A DNA stretch of 64,000 nucleotides from Temnothorax longispinosus (GCF_030848805.1 NC_092358.1:26215073-26279072); one strand, 5' to 3'. Counted from the first letter of the stretch, positions 10,671-23,500 are shown. Program-made: numbers and translations. The notes: generated from the letters alone by a model not told the origin.

Positions 10671-12770
10671 TAGTAGGTTTTGTACACATGGAACTGTTCG
10701 CTGCACACATAGATAAAATATACTAAGCATATTCCAACGAGAGACTTCCGCGACGTTATTTCTCTGCATTTCCCTTTTGCACTCGACTTGCATTTATTAA
10801 AATGACATGTTCGCTCTTCGCGGGTATCGGAGTCCGGGGATGGACATTTATTCGACGAAATCCTGAAACCCGTAGACTTCGCATTGTAAAACGAACCCCC
10901 GACTACGTTCAACGTGCTTGCGAAATTGCATCGCCCCGCCATAGTGATTTCTACGTGCCGTGCTGCCAGTCGTTTCGAATAATTCCCGATTCGCTCGGCG
11001 GGATTCGTCCTCAAGATCGAAAGAATCTTCCGTGGAAGCGATTTCGAAGTACGACTTCCGGGAACCGTCTTTGCCGGTCAAGGATGAGGGACGGGAGGAT
11101 GATAGGGGACGGGGAGACGAAAGCAAAAACATCAACTGCCTCTATCACGGCGAGACGGAATTTTTATAGCACGCGTTTTACGAGCCGCCTTAACCGATTA
11201 ATCGTTCGGCGATGCGTGTGTCGTTACCAACATGTTGCCGATCACGAAAATTATTTTAAGATATAAAATTATGTTTTTTTTAGAACTAGCTAAAAATAAA
11301 TAATGTCAGAAAACGATTATATCAAACGAGAATCAAGTATTATACGGTCCGGCATTAGATTTAATAATTTCATATTATTATTCGCACAGGCATCTCCTGT
11401 CGTGCGATTAAATTATCACAATATGAATCACCGCCACTATTTATGAATCTATCGCCGCTGGACAAATATCTTTGACTTTGCATCGGCGAAACAATAGTAG
11501 CGTGACCGTTAACGAGTGTCTCTTTGAAATGCCTCCGTCGGAGGCACAGCTGGAAGCGATAGTTGAAGTATCTCTCTCGGCTCCCGCGTGCTCGACTTTC
11601 ATCGACCAGGAATTTGCATCCGCGATAGTCTCGCACGAGCAGGAGCGCGCGAATCGCGGATCGCGCCATACGACCGTATAGTAACCGTGCACATTGTGTA
11701 ATGCAATCTCGGCGCATTACAGCCGTGTACGGGCGAGCATTCCGCGCTCATACGCGAGTAATGGCGCGCTGTCTCTCGAGTTCTTTATGATACCACTCCC
11801 GTTCTCGCCGTATTAAACAATAACGGGCGCAACGACAGGCGAGCACCCCGTTAATCCGCGCGGACACGTTCGCGATCGCGGCCGATTAGCCGCGTCGTGA
11901 GACACGGTAATAATGAACCGGCAGCAAGCATGCAAGCGAGATACCCTGCGATACTATCTCAGACTATCTTCCCTTTCTTAGAAACCAACACCGTATGTTT
12001 GATACTAGATATATTAGTCGTATAAAAAAAGAATAAATTACAGCGTTAATTTACTTTCTATAATTTATGAGACAAGTAAAGCTTCGAGCGCGACTCCTTC
12101 GGAAATCCGCAACTTTGTTAAGGCGTTCTGAATACGAGTTAAACTACCTGCGAAAAATAAAGTAACGATACTTGGGTAAGCATCCCTAGAGACGGTACTC
12201 GCGGGTAAATGGCTCGGCTGTCTGCGGTGAACCATTCGTGATACGGGTTGTCGTGACTGCGCTTGATAGCATTCGAGTGAAAAGCTATCCCGAACCCGCG
12301 GAGTCGTATTTACATGGGTAGAGCCGTGGAGACCGAGGTTTCGTGTTCGGATTTAAGTAGCCGTTGAGTATCGATTACGGTGTGCGCCCGTACATTTGTT
12401 TTAACGTCGAAACGTAATAGTCGTTTAAAGTAAGTATGCGCGCGCGGCGGAAAGCGCGCCCACGCCGTAAAACCGCGAACGATAGGTTCGTCGTCATCAC
12501 CGCGAATCGATACGGCGGTGGCGCGCGCTATTTTGTTTACAAAGCGTTCGAAATAGCTGTCTAATAATCCCGCCAGTTGCTGTGGTTCGTGGAAGGCAAA
12601 AGTTTTCCCTCGGAAGGAACGAGTGCACGGCATGGAGGGCTTTTTATAGACCGTTTCTCTGTGTACACGCGAAACTACGAGCTCCACCGTGGATTTGGAA
12701 AGTTTAAAATTCAAGATTCCCGGTGTAAAGTTGTACTTTCCCTTTTTGTTTTTTTTTTGCAGCCGCGCGA

Positions 12771-12796
12771 GCGGTTATAGATCGCGGTTATAGATC
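12771..12796. repeat. 13-bp direct duplication
   Basis: GCGGTTATAGATC occurs twice head to tail with no mismatch (12771-12783 and 12784-12796). It directly follows a long T-run ending in GCAG at 12759-12762. Probably slippage or a small duplication. Confidence 0.9.
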
Positions 12797-13300
12797 CTTT
12801 GCGCGTAGGTATACGCACGCTGCGAGGGGCGCAGGTTAACATCCTCCCGAGCTTAATAGCTTCTATAGATTTCAACTTGTACGAAGTTTTTTTTTTGTTG
12901 GCTATACCACACGTCGAGTGACGCGTCGATTTTGCCGCGGATATGTGGATAAAGATCGACGTATGACACTCAGGAGTAAAATGATCGAATCAAATATTTA
13001 TTCAGAATGCCATTGATTCACCGAGAAAATAGAGCCAGAGAAAAATTTCGGATCTTCTTGAAAGTGTCTTGAAAGCAATATTTTACCGCGATCGAGATGG
13101 CTTGCCAATCAAACGTTTAAGTGATCTAAAGGAGAGAAACTCTCTGCAGAAAGCTAAAGCTTAAAAGCGCTTGTAACCGATACCGATGTTAGATCAACAC
13201 GCGCCCGCCGGGCGTCTATCTCGCGGGCAAAACGCACGTGGCGAAACAGCGTCGGATACAATATGTGCGCCGAGTGTACTCTAATGTGTACGAAGTTACG

Positions 13301-16029
13301 TCGCTATACGTTACATGGCCGGGTCTAGCCTAGCTTCACCATTAGAAGCAGACCATGCGCACCTAACCGATGCGAGCGCATTGTCCTGTGGGCGACACGG
13401 CCGTTATTGAATCGGCCGTCGAGTTATGTGAGAGATCGTCTCTCTCTCATTCCCGGGATCCCGCGGCAAGCGCGCGGCTCGCCTACCGACCTGTGCTCTG
13501 TGTTCGCGCGCATGTGACGACGCCGCGGTCGGCGCATAAAATACACATACGCGAGCATAACCGTGTTACTACCGGTCGCGCGTGTAACTATGCGCCGCAT
13601 CGCTCGTTCCCCGTCTAACTCTCGTGCCCCGTGTGCGTATGCGATGAAAAATTAGGATGCTCGACATCACTCAGCTCGAAATAATCGCATTGCCACCGAT
13701 GACGCGATCGAGACTTCTTTCAGACTCGTATCGGAGACGGTATATACCTATCCCCGGAATTAAAACAGAATATTGCGCAAACGTGTAAAAAACATAGTTC
13801 GTAGCACGTAATGCTCAGCGACATTATCACGGAGAGAAAGTCAACCCACGCAGCGCTACCGATTTACGACCGTCCGCGATATTTGCTAAGCAATTGGTCG
13901 GGTAGAACTTTAGTCCCTTTCCACCATTCCTTCTCCTTTTCCCTCCTCCCTCCTCTCGCCCGATCGTACAGACTATTTTCCTCGCGTTTGGAGATCGATG
14001 CGTGCCCATGTGCGTGTCTATGAAGAAAGACGTTCCCTTTGAGGGGTGGAAACATCGCGTTTTCCCTCGTGTTTATATGTGTCGGAGCAGACCGCGGCAC
14101 TCTCCGATCCTCGGAATGGAAGATGCTAGGCGTCCCTCCGAGGCGCCTTTCCCGTCATCTATCACCCCCTGGTGGGCCCACCCCCTTAATGTCGCGAACG
14201 AGGCCGCAGTTACATGGGGCGGGCGGGCGAAGCGAGGGAGGAATCCGGCGGCGACCACAACTCGGGATCGTAAGTCGAGAGGGGGACTTATCAGAGCGTG
14301 GAGGATACTCGGCTTTCGCGGCAGGGAGACATCGTGGAAGGAGTAATAATTCGGCATACTACGCTTTTTATACGCCGGATATTTTTCCGCGCGAAAAAGG
14401 TCGCTGCAGGATCGCGAGGATTGATGGAAACCGCTAGTGCTCTTACGCGACTCGGTGCGATCTTGACCTTTAACTATAATGTGACGTTTTGCCGGTGCTA
14501 ATGAGCGAAGTGGCATCTACGTCTGACGACAATGAGATAACGACTATCAATCGCGACACGTTTCTAGGAGGATAAAGCACACCATCTATTTTCCTCCGTT
14601 TATAAATACCGTTTGAAATATATCGCGTGACGGTTTCAACGGTTTTTCTGAAATATCATCCCGCGGAACATAATATCGGCTCCGACTTCGTTTCGTCGCG
14701 TCGGTCGATAGCTGCTTACCCCAAAGTCATTGTATCGCGGGTAAATATCGACGTTCGGTGCTCGCTCGCGGAGAATTGAAAGACAAATAGTGGTACACAA
14801 GGCCGACCGACCGATTCGCTATCGCATTCGATTTCTATCTCGTTTGCCGATTGCGATATTTCCGCGTCGGGGAATGGCAGCGACAATTAGATGTCTTTTG
14901 CACCTTTGAGATTTATGTAGCAAAACGAATCGCACAAAGCAAAATTATTTCGCACCATTTTATCTTAAAAAAAAATCCAGAAATATAATAAATTTGCAGA
15001 GCTTGATAATTATTTTAATTAATTTAAAAAATAATGAGATAAATAAATGTTTAAAAATAACATTTAATTTCACGAACTGCTGTTATCGATTATAAGACGC
15101 AGGGTGTGTAACAACGTCGAGAGTTCGCGAATAGTCGCTACGTACGGTGTCACCCACAAAGCTCGCCGGAAGCATCCAACCGACTTTATTCAGACGCACG
15201 AAAACAACCCCCCATCAACGTTTCTGTCACTCTCAGCCGTTTCATTACGGATTCGTATATACGAACGCGTTTTCCGTAGTGAAAGACTGCTCGTAACTCG
15301 AACAATTTTGGATCGCATCGTAATCCCCTACAGCGGCAACTTTTAAACAGCGAGACGGGTTTGTTCGGAAAGCGTTTGCATCTCGTTGAAAGTACGCTGA
15401 AGTTTTATGGTATCGCATTACATACGACTAATATACACTTTTCAAAAAGAAAACGACACATCGCGAAAAGAAACTCGCGACGTGACATGAAAAAATTATA
15501 TTTATTATCTCTCTGTTCGCGCAAGTCAAAGTGTCAGTGAAAAGATTTGCATCTTTTGATTCCCTAATAAGCGTTGTAGGCCTGAATTCGCAGGCATGGC
15601 GAACAGTGTGGAAGAAGGCAAAACGCGAAAGAAGAAACGGTCGGTTGCGCGCGTGTGGGTGCCACACTTACGTGCACACGCGCGCAAGTCGCGGAGCGCA
15701 GCGAAAAGGGAGCAAAAAGCTGCGGGCTGTTCTCGGGCGGTCGGTCAAATGTTTAAACAAACGAGCAATTATCTTAACTCGATCTGGGATCTCTCGGGGT
15801 GTTCCAGCCCTCGAAAGTATCGCCCTCCTTCTCCCACCTGCGTCGCTATCTGGGTCCTTCTGGGACCCCTCGCGTCTGTCTCTTTTCTTCTTTCGTTTTT
15901 CGGGTTCCCGCCGAAGATGTCGTCGGCCGGACTCCACGTAAAAAGCGCAAGACGTGCATTTCATTCGCTGCTCGTGTTGAATCCCAGTTCCCCTTTATGT
16001 CCCGCCGATTCCGATCGGCAACCCTTTCT

Positions 16030-16030
<1 letters not shown>
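13301..16030. other. Non-coding stretch
   Basis: No gene is recognised. 13350-13640, 14000-14340 and 15560-15960 are CpG-rich with multiple open frames on both strands. 14940-15070 is A+T-rich. No convincing repeat or RNA gene was seen. Confidence 0.55.

Positions 16031-16032
<2 letters not shown>

Positions 16033-16073
<41 letters not shown>
16033..16073. repeat. Perfect (TC)n microsatellite
   Basis: Forty-one bases of uninterrupted TC/CT alternation, about 20 dinucleotides. The longest perfect dinucleotide array in the window and a homopyrimidine tract that could form triplex DNA. The leucine/serine-rich frames across it are artefacts. Confidence 0.95.
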
Positions 16074-16075
<2 letters not shown>

Positions 16076-16198
16076 GCGTGTACATAGCACGCGCACACAT
16101 GTAATTAAGTTTTCTAGTCATTAATTGTAATACTTCTGTATATTATGGCTTTTGCGCTTAAAAAGATTTATCCTGGAACGCATAATAATAAATAGCGA

Positions 16199-16214
16199 TA
16201 TCTATCTATCTATC
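16199..16214. repeat. (TATC)4 microsatellite
   Basis: Four exact TATC units followed by a loose CT/TATCTC pyrimidine run to about 16270. Confidence 0.9.
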
Positions 16215-16339
16215 TCTTTCTCTCTTCCCTATTACCCTTCTTTTCTATCTCTATCTCTAGCTCTCTCAAATAGTTCTTTCAATCATCGCTATTGCGCGAT
16301 GATGGGGTACGTTTGCAATGTACGTCTATTTTGATTCAG

Positions 16340-16780
16340 CTCGAAGTGAGATTCCACAAAAATTCGAGAGATAAAATAGTTATGTTGTCATTATACTATT
16401 GCAGAAATCTTTTATTGGAAATTTTATCAGAAATCTAGAAAAATCCTGGTTGTGGATTATAAGTTTCAATATTGAAGGCGATACAATTTTTATGTGAGTG
16501 AGCATTCATATTTTTCTTCCCTATGTATGTCTATATGCAATAGAAAAGTACTATAATATATAAAGAAAAATAGGTCGTTCTCTCCTTGCCCTTATATTAT
16601 TTAATTTATAATTGTTTATTTAACTTGATATTATCTTGATATTATATACATTTTCATCCATTGTTTCGAGAGATAAGTTGCAAGTTTCTCAGTGAGTTTG
16701 CAACCTGATGCAAAATACAGAATTGCAAAGTTCTTAACATAAACATAAGTAAACATTTATAATTTACAAGATCAAATGTC
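16340..16780. other. A+T-rich non-coding block
   Basis: No gene and no open frame of note. It contains a small inverted pair GTTGCAA/TTGCAAC near 16677-16704 separated by about 13 bases. Otherwise nothing is seen. Confidence 0.6.
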
Positions 16781-18240
16781 GTCTATCGAAGCGGCGCTTC
16801 GTCCCGACGTATTCCAACCGAGGCAAATTAAAGGATAACTCGCGTAACTGGACTCGCAACCAACCGTCGTATCCTTTCGACGAGGTCCCAGATCAGGCGG
16901 CTGATCCTCATACGCCTCGCTACACCGGAGAGGTACGCCGGAGGATACCTAATGCGAGAACACAAGGAGCATGCGCCCGATCCTAACAGTCCTAGAAACC
17001 ATTTTGCGGACGGTTGATAACAAAAAACACGGAAGAAAAGGAGACGCTCCGAGGAGCGGGCGAGCAGGCGACGTGCACGACTAAGAGAAGGGATCTGTTT
17101 AACCGGATGATCCGAGCGGAAAAGAAAGACATTTATACATACCCTCTCTCGGTTGCGGAGTATTTCTGTTCGGCATTTCAGGCCTAATTTCTCACGTACA
17201 AAGGGGCCCACTCCCCGGAATACGCCTGCCTCGGCCTAAGGCCGGTTTACGCGTTTCTATTTTTATTATACGCCAAGCGTCGTGCCGCTTTTCCGACTAG
17301 ACGAATCTTCGACCCGCGTAATCGCGTGGCCTCCGCTCCGAAATATCGCTCTCTGATGTTGCGACGTTTCCCTCTCCGGCCGCGTGCACACGCGCACGTT
17401 ATACTCCACGAGTCGTCTAGATGTCGGCGAGCAGCAATTCCCCTTTGATGTCTTTCGTCCGTTTCTCTTTTCTTCGTTCGTCTCTTCCGACTTTCTCTCC
17501 CATCCCTTTTCTCTCATTCTCTTTTACTCCTCCACGCTCGCTCTCATTGCTCGTAATGATTACGCTGCACCACCGCGTCCGCACGCGTGTGTGCTTCTTT
17601 ATGGCTGATCGGCCTGACGGCCGACATATATTGCGCAAAGGGCACCACGCGATAAAGTATGTGCTTGAGAAGCGGTAGAAGCATTCACCGCATCGCAGAC
17701 TATCGGTTATCTTTAACGACGAGTTTAAACAGTGAAAGTTGTTCACAAGAAAATCATATAAAATTCATGACTAATGTAATTAGTCATAAAAATTTGTAGG
17801 ATTTCAATCGTACAATAAAGTGTAATTTAATTATTAAATACGGTAGTGCAAATTTTTTGCAAATCGGAAAAGCAAGGCTTTTCCCTCCCCCCCCCCCATC
17901 ATTCTCATTCTTTGCGAGTCCATGCATGAATTTTCACCAGACTTTCTCTCAATCCTTAACAAAGACCTTATTTCGCCATCGTCGGCCATGCAGTGAACTT
18001 TTCGGGGACGGCAGGCTCCGAATAATTTCGGAGCGCCGCGCCGGGTCAGATAGAGAAGGATCGTCGTTTTGTTTCGACGTTCCGAAAACGTCCAACGCAG
18101 CGCTCCAACGAGCCGGAAATTGGACGAGTTCGAAAACAGAGGCCGGAAAAGAAAGAAGATGTCCTTCGTTTCGGCATTTCGCTTATATGTCTTCGCCTAG
18201 CGGCGAAAATCAAACGGACGATTCGAACTGGATTGTTCGA
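16781..18240. other. Non-coding stretch
   Basis: No gene is recognised. 16800-17250 is G+C-rich. 17440-17560 is pyrimidine-rich with matching glutamate/lysine-rich frames on the other strand. A C11 homopolymer lies at 17887-17897. The 134-codon frame at 17857-18261 has no visible domain and no supported start, so it is not called. Confidence 0.5.
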
Positions 18241-18249
18241 GATTGCCTA

Positions 18250-18750
18250 ATTCCACTCTAGAAAGTTATGCGGATAATCTGGCTGAGGAAAGGGCATTGT
18301 GCCCAGCAGAGAAAAAAATGAGTGACATCTGATGAAATCTGAATAACAAGCCTCGGGCATCGAATAAGAATCGTAGGAGGACTATTTGAACCGACAATAG
18401 TAATGGATACATTTAATCCAATTGGTACGGAGGGCCAGAGAGACCCTCTCGACAATGACCTGATCGTACCTGAGTGGTATCGCGACAATGTCGGGAAATA
18501 TTGGATAGGCGTGGCGGGGGTTCGTTCGGCCCAGGTAGACCGACACGCTTAACCAATTTCGTGAAGAATGGTTCCTAAATTTGCTTAAAATTAGGCCTTC
18601 CTAAGGGATGCTTGAGCCCCTCCTTAGCTCGGACTCCTGCTCTGCGCTTCATATCATGACGCAAAAGTGGAGCTGAGTTCACGAAATAATAACGTGTTAC
18701 CTAACAATAGACAGACGCAGTCCCGTTTACGAATAATACTGCATCTATCC
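18250..18750. other. Low-CpG patch, possible decayed mobile element
   Basis: CpG is less dense here than on either side, and codon-like texture appears in two + strand frames. One frame runs from after a TAG near 18187 to a TGA at 18340 and ends in an acidic/basic stretch (LAEERALCPAEKKMSDI). A second frame opens at 18343, has an ATG at 18403, and runs 49 codons to a TAA at 18550 with acidic and aromatic residues (for example LIVPEWYRDN). The frame switch and stops look like decay. No transposon family is recognised, no terminal repeats are visible, and chance cannot be excluded. Confidence 0.2.
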
Positions 18751-20035
18751 ACTTAATAAATGGTATTTATTATTCCAGAGATAGAGATTGGAATAAACGT
18801 AGGATGTAACATGTTACGACGGACCCCCACGGTGGTCCAATAAAAATACCACGACGTCGGAAGATGCGATTCTCTCGCCGGACGTGTACGTACGCCGTCA
18901 TCCCGCCGCGTAACGGTGAAACCTACGATGATCGATCGCGCCGATTGATCGCGCCGGTGCCGATCGCGAAGAGGCTGCTCGCTTTGTTCTCCGTTACTTA
19001 CATCGATAATCCTGACGCTCGAGCGCAATATCCCGACTACGCGGAGGGCGGTTATAAGAGGAGGAAGCCAGCGACTTCTCTCGCTGGCACAGCAACGACG
19101 GGGCAGCCACTAAACACGGCGTCCGAGAGCTCCATCGGGAAAGAAAGAGAGAGATAGACGCTTTACCCATCCGCCGTCTTTCTCTCTCTCTCTTTCTCTT
19201 TCTCTTCGGAGCTAACAAGAGGATTCACCATTCACCTGTCACCGGCTCGCGGAGGGCGGTTAGTTATAGTTTATTTATCGTTTCCACGTAGGCTGGTGTT
19301 TGAGATACGTTTACACCGGCCGCCGCTCGTATGTTCACCCTTTCTTTCGGTGTGGGTACGGCGCCGGCGTGTGTGGTCCGGCGCATACCATATGGCCGGG
19401 CAACTATAGTCCCGATCGGACCGGTCCATGTACAGCCGATCGGCGGACAATAGTTGGGCCGTATACGCGGGACGCCCAGTAGATGTCTTAACCAGATCGC
19501 CTAAGCGGCGCATGCGTTCGTCCGATGGCTCTTACGCACGATACCACCATGGAGACTTGGTAATTTTCGTAGATTTCAGGGTAGGCGTAACCACACGTAG
19601 CCGCCACGCGTGTTTCATTTCCCCTTCGCCTGCCTACCCCGCGTTAAAGCCCGTCTCTGTTGCCTTCGTATAGTGCGGTTAGCGTTGTTATCTTTGTTCT
19701 CCCTGGCGCTAACGGTGCTCGTTCCGTTGGTCACCCTCCAGCGTATCAACCTCATGGACGACGGTTATTGAGGTCGATTTACTCCATTCTCTCCTCGACT
19801 CATTGACGAATCTCATTTGTTTCTCGGGGCGAAATGCTAGGTAGATAAAAGCATGGACCAGACATCGGTGATGAGTTTCTTTTATCACAAAATGTTTTAC
19901 TAGAACAATAAATCTCGATCATAGAAATTTGATGGTTCTCGTAGAGAAAATTTGTTGAAATTGTAAATCGAATGCCATGACGAAATTTACCGGTATAATA
20001 TTATTCGTGTTGAAGTAATTAATATTCGGAATAAT
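18751..20035. other. Non-coding CpG-rich stretch
   Basis: No gene is recognised. CpG-rich, with a CT-rich run at about 19178-19206. Many short frames overlap on both strands. Nothing else is seen. Confidence 0.5.
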
Positions 20036-20570
20036 CCTGTGGGCAAGGGTTGGGACCACGAGTTTTAACGGTATGTAAACATTAGGATTTATCTAACCCG
20101 TAATCTCGGAAAAGGCAACAGTCGAAAGCCGAGAAGAATTTTCGATATGCCGAGGTGCATCCCGAGGGAAAGAGTAGCTGGGATCGAAGTTGACCGGGGA
20201 TGAATTCCGATTCTACCTGGATATCATAGCTAAGCATTTGACACGTGATGACAGCTTATGGCGCCACCAACCCCCTGGAGTTTCTTCGCTCCACGGGGGG
20301 CTTATCTTCGAACCGAGGGATTCTTTTGTTTCAATCTCATTAACGTGTCGCCAAACCTTCCTCCAACTGCTCGGGGACGTTGCCTGCCGTCAATGATTGG
20401 CCTGGCCAAGTCAGACCCTCTGCTATTGTTGCCTGGTTGTTCCGTTTGGGTGTTTGTATTTCCAATAAACACGAGCCATTGGCACGCCCGGTCGACAATA
20501 GAGCTGTGGATTGTGCTTTGTGTAACATCTTAGCACATCTAATGGCACTATTATCATACATTACGTAAAC
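20036..20570. other. Low-CpG patch, possible mobile-element remnant
   Basis: Composition differs from the CpG-rich neighbours. It contains a short hairpin near 20271-20300 (CCCTGGAG against CTCCACGGG), an AATAAA at 20463 and a short + strand frame from 20178 to the stop at 20394. The frame begins LTGDEFRFYLDIIAKHLTRD, whose spacing faintly recalls the N-terminal region of Harbinger-type transposases, but the match is loose and the rest of the frame does not continue it. A solo LTR is another option, but matching TG...CA ends and a target duplication could not be found. Confidence 0.15.
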
Positions 20571-20658
20571 GACATCGCATTCCTTTTATCGAAACATGAG
20601 TCATACATCAATATTTTGTTGTAGCAAATGCGTTTATATTTTATATTTCATATTATTC

Positions 20659-20852
20659 ACGAAATATAAAATCCATTAATTTCATATACATATAAAATGT
20701 TTTGTGTGTTTATATTTTTCCTTATTTTTAACAAAATATTAAATCTATTAATTCCACATGTATATGTGCATAGATGGAATTAATAGATTTAAAATATTTT
20801 GTTAATAATATGAAAAATGTAAACACACATGAAACATTTTATATATGTATAT
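20659..20852. repeat. Long imperfect inverted repeat with partial tandem copy
   Basis: The arm at 20694-20756 is the reverse complement of 20775-20840 with few mismatches and small gaps. A weaker continuation outward reaches about 20683 and 20852. The 18-base centre can itself fold (CACAT against ATGTG). The segment at 20659-20695 is an extra diverged direct copy of the inner part of the left arm (about 20731-20766), so part of the arm is present three times. It fits a foldback or MITE-like element, or a long hairpin RNA locus. No target duplication or known terminal motif was identified. Confidence 0.85.
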
Positions 20853-20939
20853 ATCGTTTTTTATATCCCTTCAAATCTTCGCGAAAAAAAATTTCAATAT
20901 CTTGTACCATACTCTAATTCGCTGGATAAAGCATCAATA

Positions 20940-22955
20940 AACTATTGCCGAGCACCGCTGATCGAGCATCACTGTCTCAAGTCTTCGTTATCAAGTCCGT
21001 CGCCCTAACATTCTTACGTCCAGTCGGTACTCGACTCTGCTTCCATGATATCCACAGAAGATATTTGCGATCCACTACGCGAGTTTTCGAGGAGAAACAG
21101 CGTCGTTACGCGAACATTTCTTTCGCCGACGAGCAAGCCGGTGCTCTCTCACCGCCTCCTCTGTCCTCTCCGAGGTTCATCAGCGTAACTTCGATTGTCA
21201 GCCGGGACGTCCCACTGGCTGAAGTGTTTATCGGCACGACGAGCGGTCGGGGTTCCGGCTACAAGCCCATGTTACAAGCGCCGGTGCTTGTCCATCGTGT
21301 CGTACCGGCAAATCACCGAATCTCCTCTCTCTCCGGCAGGACATCGTGGAATCCGTACTATTCCCCGGCCGTTCGGGTTGTACGCCGGCATTCGGAGGAA
21401 TCTCCGCCGCGACTTCGATTCGATACTGTCGCGGCGGCGTGGCGCGCGGCCTGTCTCCGAAAAGTGAAGGATTCTGGCCTCGGCATGCCGTGTTCGGTCG
21501 CCGAATGACGAATCCGGAATCGATCGGCCGACTCGCAAAACATGGTGTCGCGGTGTGGACGTCGTCGACCGAACCGGACCGTTGTTTATTGCACAAACGA
21601 AGATGTCCGACAATGTCGCGTAACATTACTTTATTTTCTCTACGTTGGGGGAATTACCAACGTCCAACGTCGATTGAGTCGAGCGGACAAGAATTTTAAA
21701 TATTACTGTTCCATTTCATTTGCTTGCCGGCGATGTGATTGACAAGACGTACACACCATTCCTACCTCCACGTGCTCTACGTGCGCGGCTTTCTCGCCAA
21801 TCACGGTCGATTCCGAGGCGGCGGGAAAAGTGGTCGCGGCGTGGCACGGCGATCGAGTTGGCTTCGTTCTCTAGGTGGTCCAATAATAAGACAATAAGTT
21901 AGGCGCACTCGGATGAGACCGGCGGTATCAGTGTGGGATCGAAATGCAGGACGAGAACGAGCGAGCGCGCGCGCGAGGGAACGAGGGAGAAGAGATCGTC
22001 CCGAGCCCATGCCGAAGCGAACGAAGCGAGTGAACGGTATGCCGAGAGTGGCGCCAGGATTTCTCCTCGCCTCTTTCCCCGGACTTCTGCCCTCTCTTCT
22101 TTTCCCTATTCGACCTCTCTGTCTCTCCTCCTAGCCTATAGTCTCTCTTTCTCTCTCCTTCTCTTTCCCCATCCCTCCGCCTTTCGTCCATTATCCTGTG
22201 GTAACGGCCTAACGCTATCTTCCTCGTCGTCGCACTCTCGGGGAGAAGAGCCGTCGATCCAATTCTCTCCGTAGCCTCTTGGGAGAGCCGTTTCGACCAC
22301 GGGAACAGAAATTAATAATCTCGACGAAGAGGTACACTCCTCTAACTGGCTGCATTCCTCTCGTTAAGGACGGGAATCCGCGTGAAACGCCGCCGTGGAT
22401 TCCGATTCTTATGTAGCCGGCGTCAGTTCCTTTCAAGAGTGACTAATTAAAGAGGATTCGTCGTAAAGGGGACTTTTAACGATTGGACCTTCGAGCGGCG
22501 TTTCGCCGGGCATCGATGGAATATCGATGGCACCGTTCTCGCTTTTTAGAGAGGTAGCGTCGAATTTTTTCATCAATTTAAAGTCCCCCTCCCCCCCGTT
22601 TATAGCGCCGCGTTTATGAATCCTCTTTACATATCCGGCGTGACGCGGTTGATCTGAATTCGCGCTCGGCGACGGACGATGAATTCGCAAAATCGCGCGG
22701 ATGCGCATTGGGAGTCAAAGGGTATTTTTTTTTTCAACGCCTCCTCGTCTCTTTTTCATAAATTAATTAACGTCCCGCTTTCGCAAACACTTTTCGAATG
22801 GCCTTGGAGCAATTAATAGCCGACCGGCGATCACGGACGATTTCTTCGACTCACCGCGGAAATCGGCAGGCGGAACGAAGCTGAGGAGAGACAACGATGA
22901 AAAAAGAAAAAGGATGTTGCAACGAAGCAGAAAGAGATAGACAATATATCGCGGG

Positions 22956-22995
<40 letters not shown>

Positions 22996-23500
22996 GGCGG
23001 ACAAGAAAGGGAAACGGGATCCAGAAGGAAAGACCGATCGAGCGAGCATTATACGACTGGACATTTCGGGCATTTTTACGAAAGGGACGCGCAGGAACGC
23101 GTGTTCTATTAGCTAAGACAAAAGAGCGGCGCCTAGGCGGGGGCCCCTGGAAACGGGCCCCGAAACTGTCCGACGGCGTTTATTTATGCGTCGAACCGCG
23201 GAAAAAGATGTAAGTCCCCGAGCCTGCTACATTCCTGCCTTCGATCCAGCACGCTCCGACAGGGATATTATCTCCCGGGGATATATAATCGACGTGTCCT
23301 CGAGGTCGTAAGGACGCATTTTTGTGCGCGCGGAGAAAGGAATAGGTTTTCGCGCGCGTGCACTATTAACCCCGCGATCGCTTATCTGCCATGCCGGGTG
23401 AAAAGACATGCACGCGAAAACGGCACGGAACGTAACGGGATCGCGTTAGGGCGGTTAATCGCGATAAACCTGTTAATTATGAAGTATTAGTCGGTGAGGA
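20940..23500. other. CpG-dense non-coding stretch
   Basis: No gene is recognised. Very CpG-rich, especially 21180-21480 and 21760-22060, with up to five overlapping open frames on both strands. The longest (20945-21508, + strand, 187 codons) has no domain and no ATG at its start. Pyrimidine-rich runs lie at 22050-22190. A C-rich run lies at 22580-22600. A GC hairpin (GGGGCCC against GGGCCCC) lies near 23139-23161. Confidence 0.5.
22961..22992. repeat. Perfect (AG)16 microsatellite
   Basis: Thirty-two bases of uninterrupted AG, part of a 41-base homopurine run from about 22953 to 22993. Confidence 0.95.

Larger units (their letters stand above)
9721..13300. other. Non-coding stretch
   Basis: No gene is recognised. 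It contains the alternating purine-pyrimidine tract (10214-10282), a GAAA run (10651-10670) and a 13-bp duplication (12771-12796). A 154-codon frame at 10802-11266 on the + strand has an ATG after AAA, but other frames on both strands are open over the same bases and no domain is visible, so it is not called. 11270-11440 and 11990-12060 are A+T-rich. Confidence 0.55.

Noticed and set aside
10802..11266. 154-codon ATG frame with a good AAA context
   Set aside because: Overlapping frames on both strands look equally protein-like because of CGA/TCG-rich composition. No domain and no splice support.
12735..12800. Strong splice-acceptor-like pyrimidine run ending GCAG at 12762
   Set aside because: The following bases hit stops in two frames within a few codons and have no supported donor; T-runs are common here.
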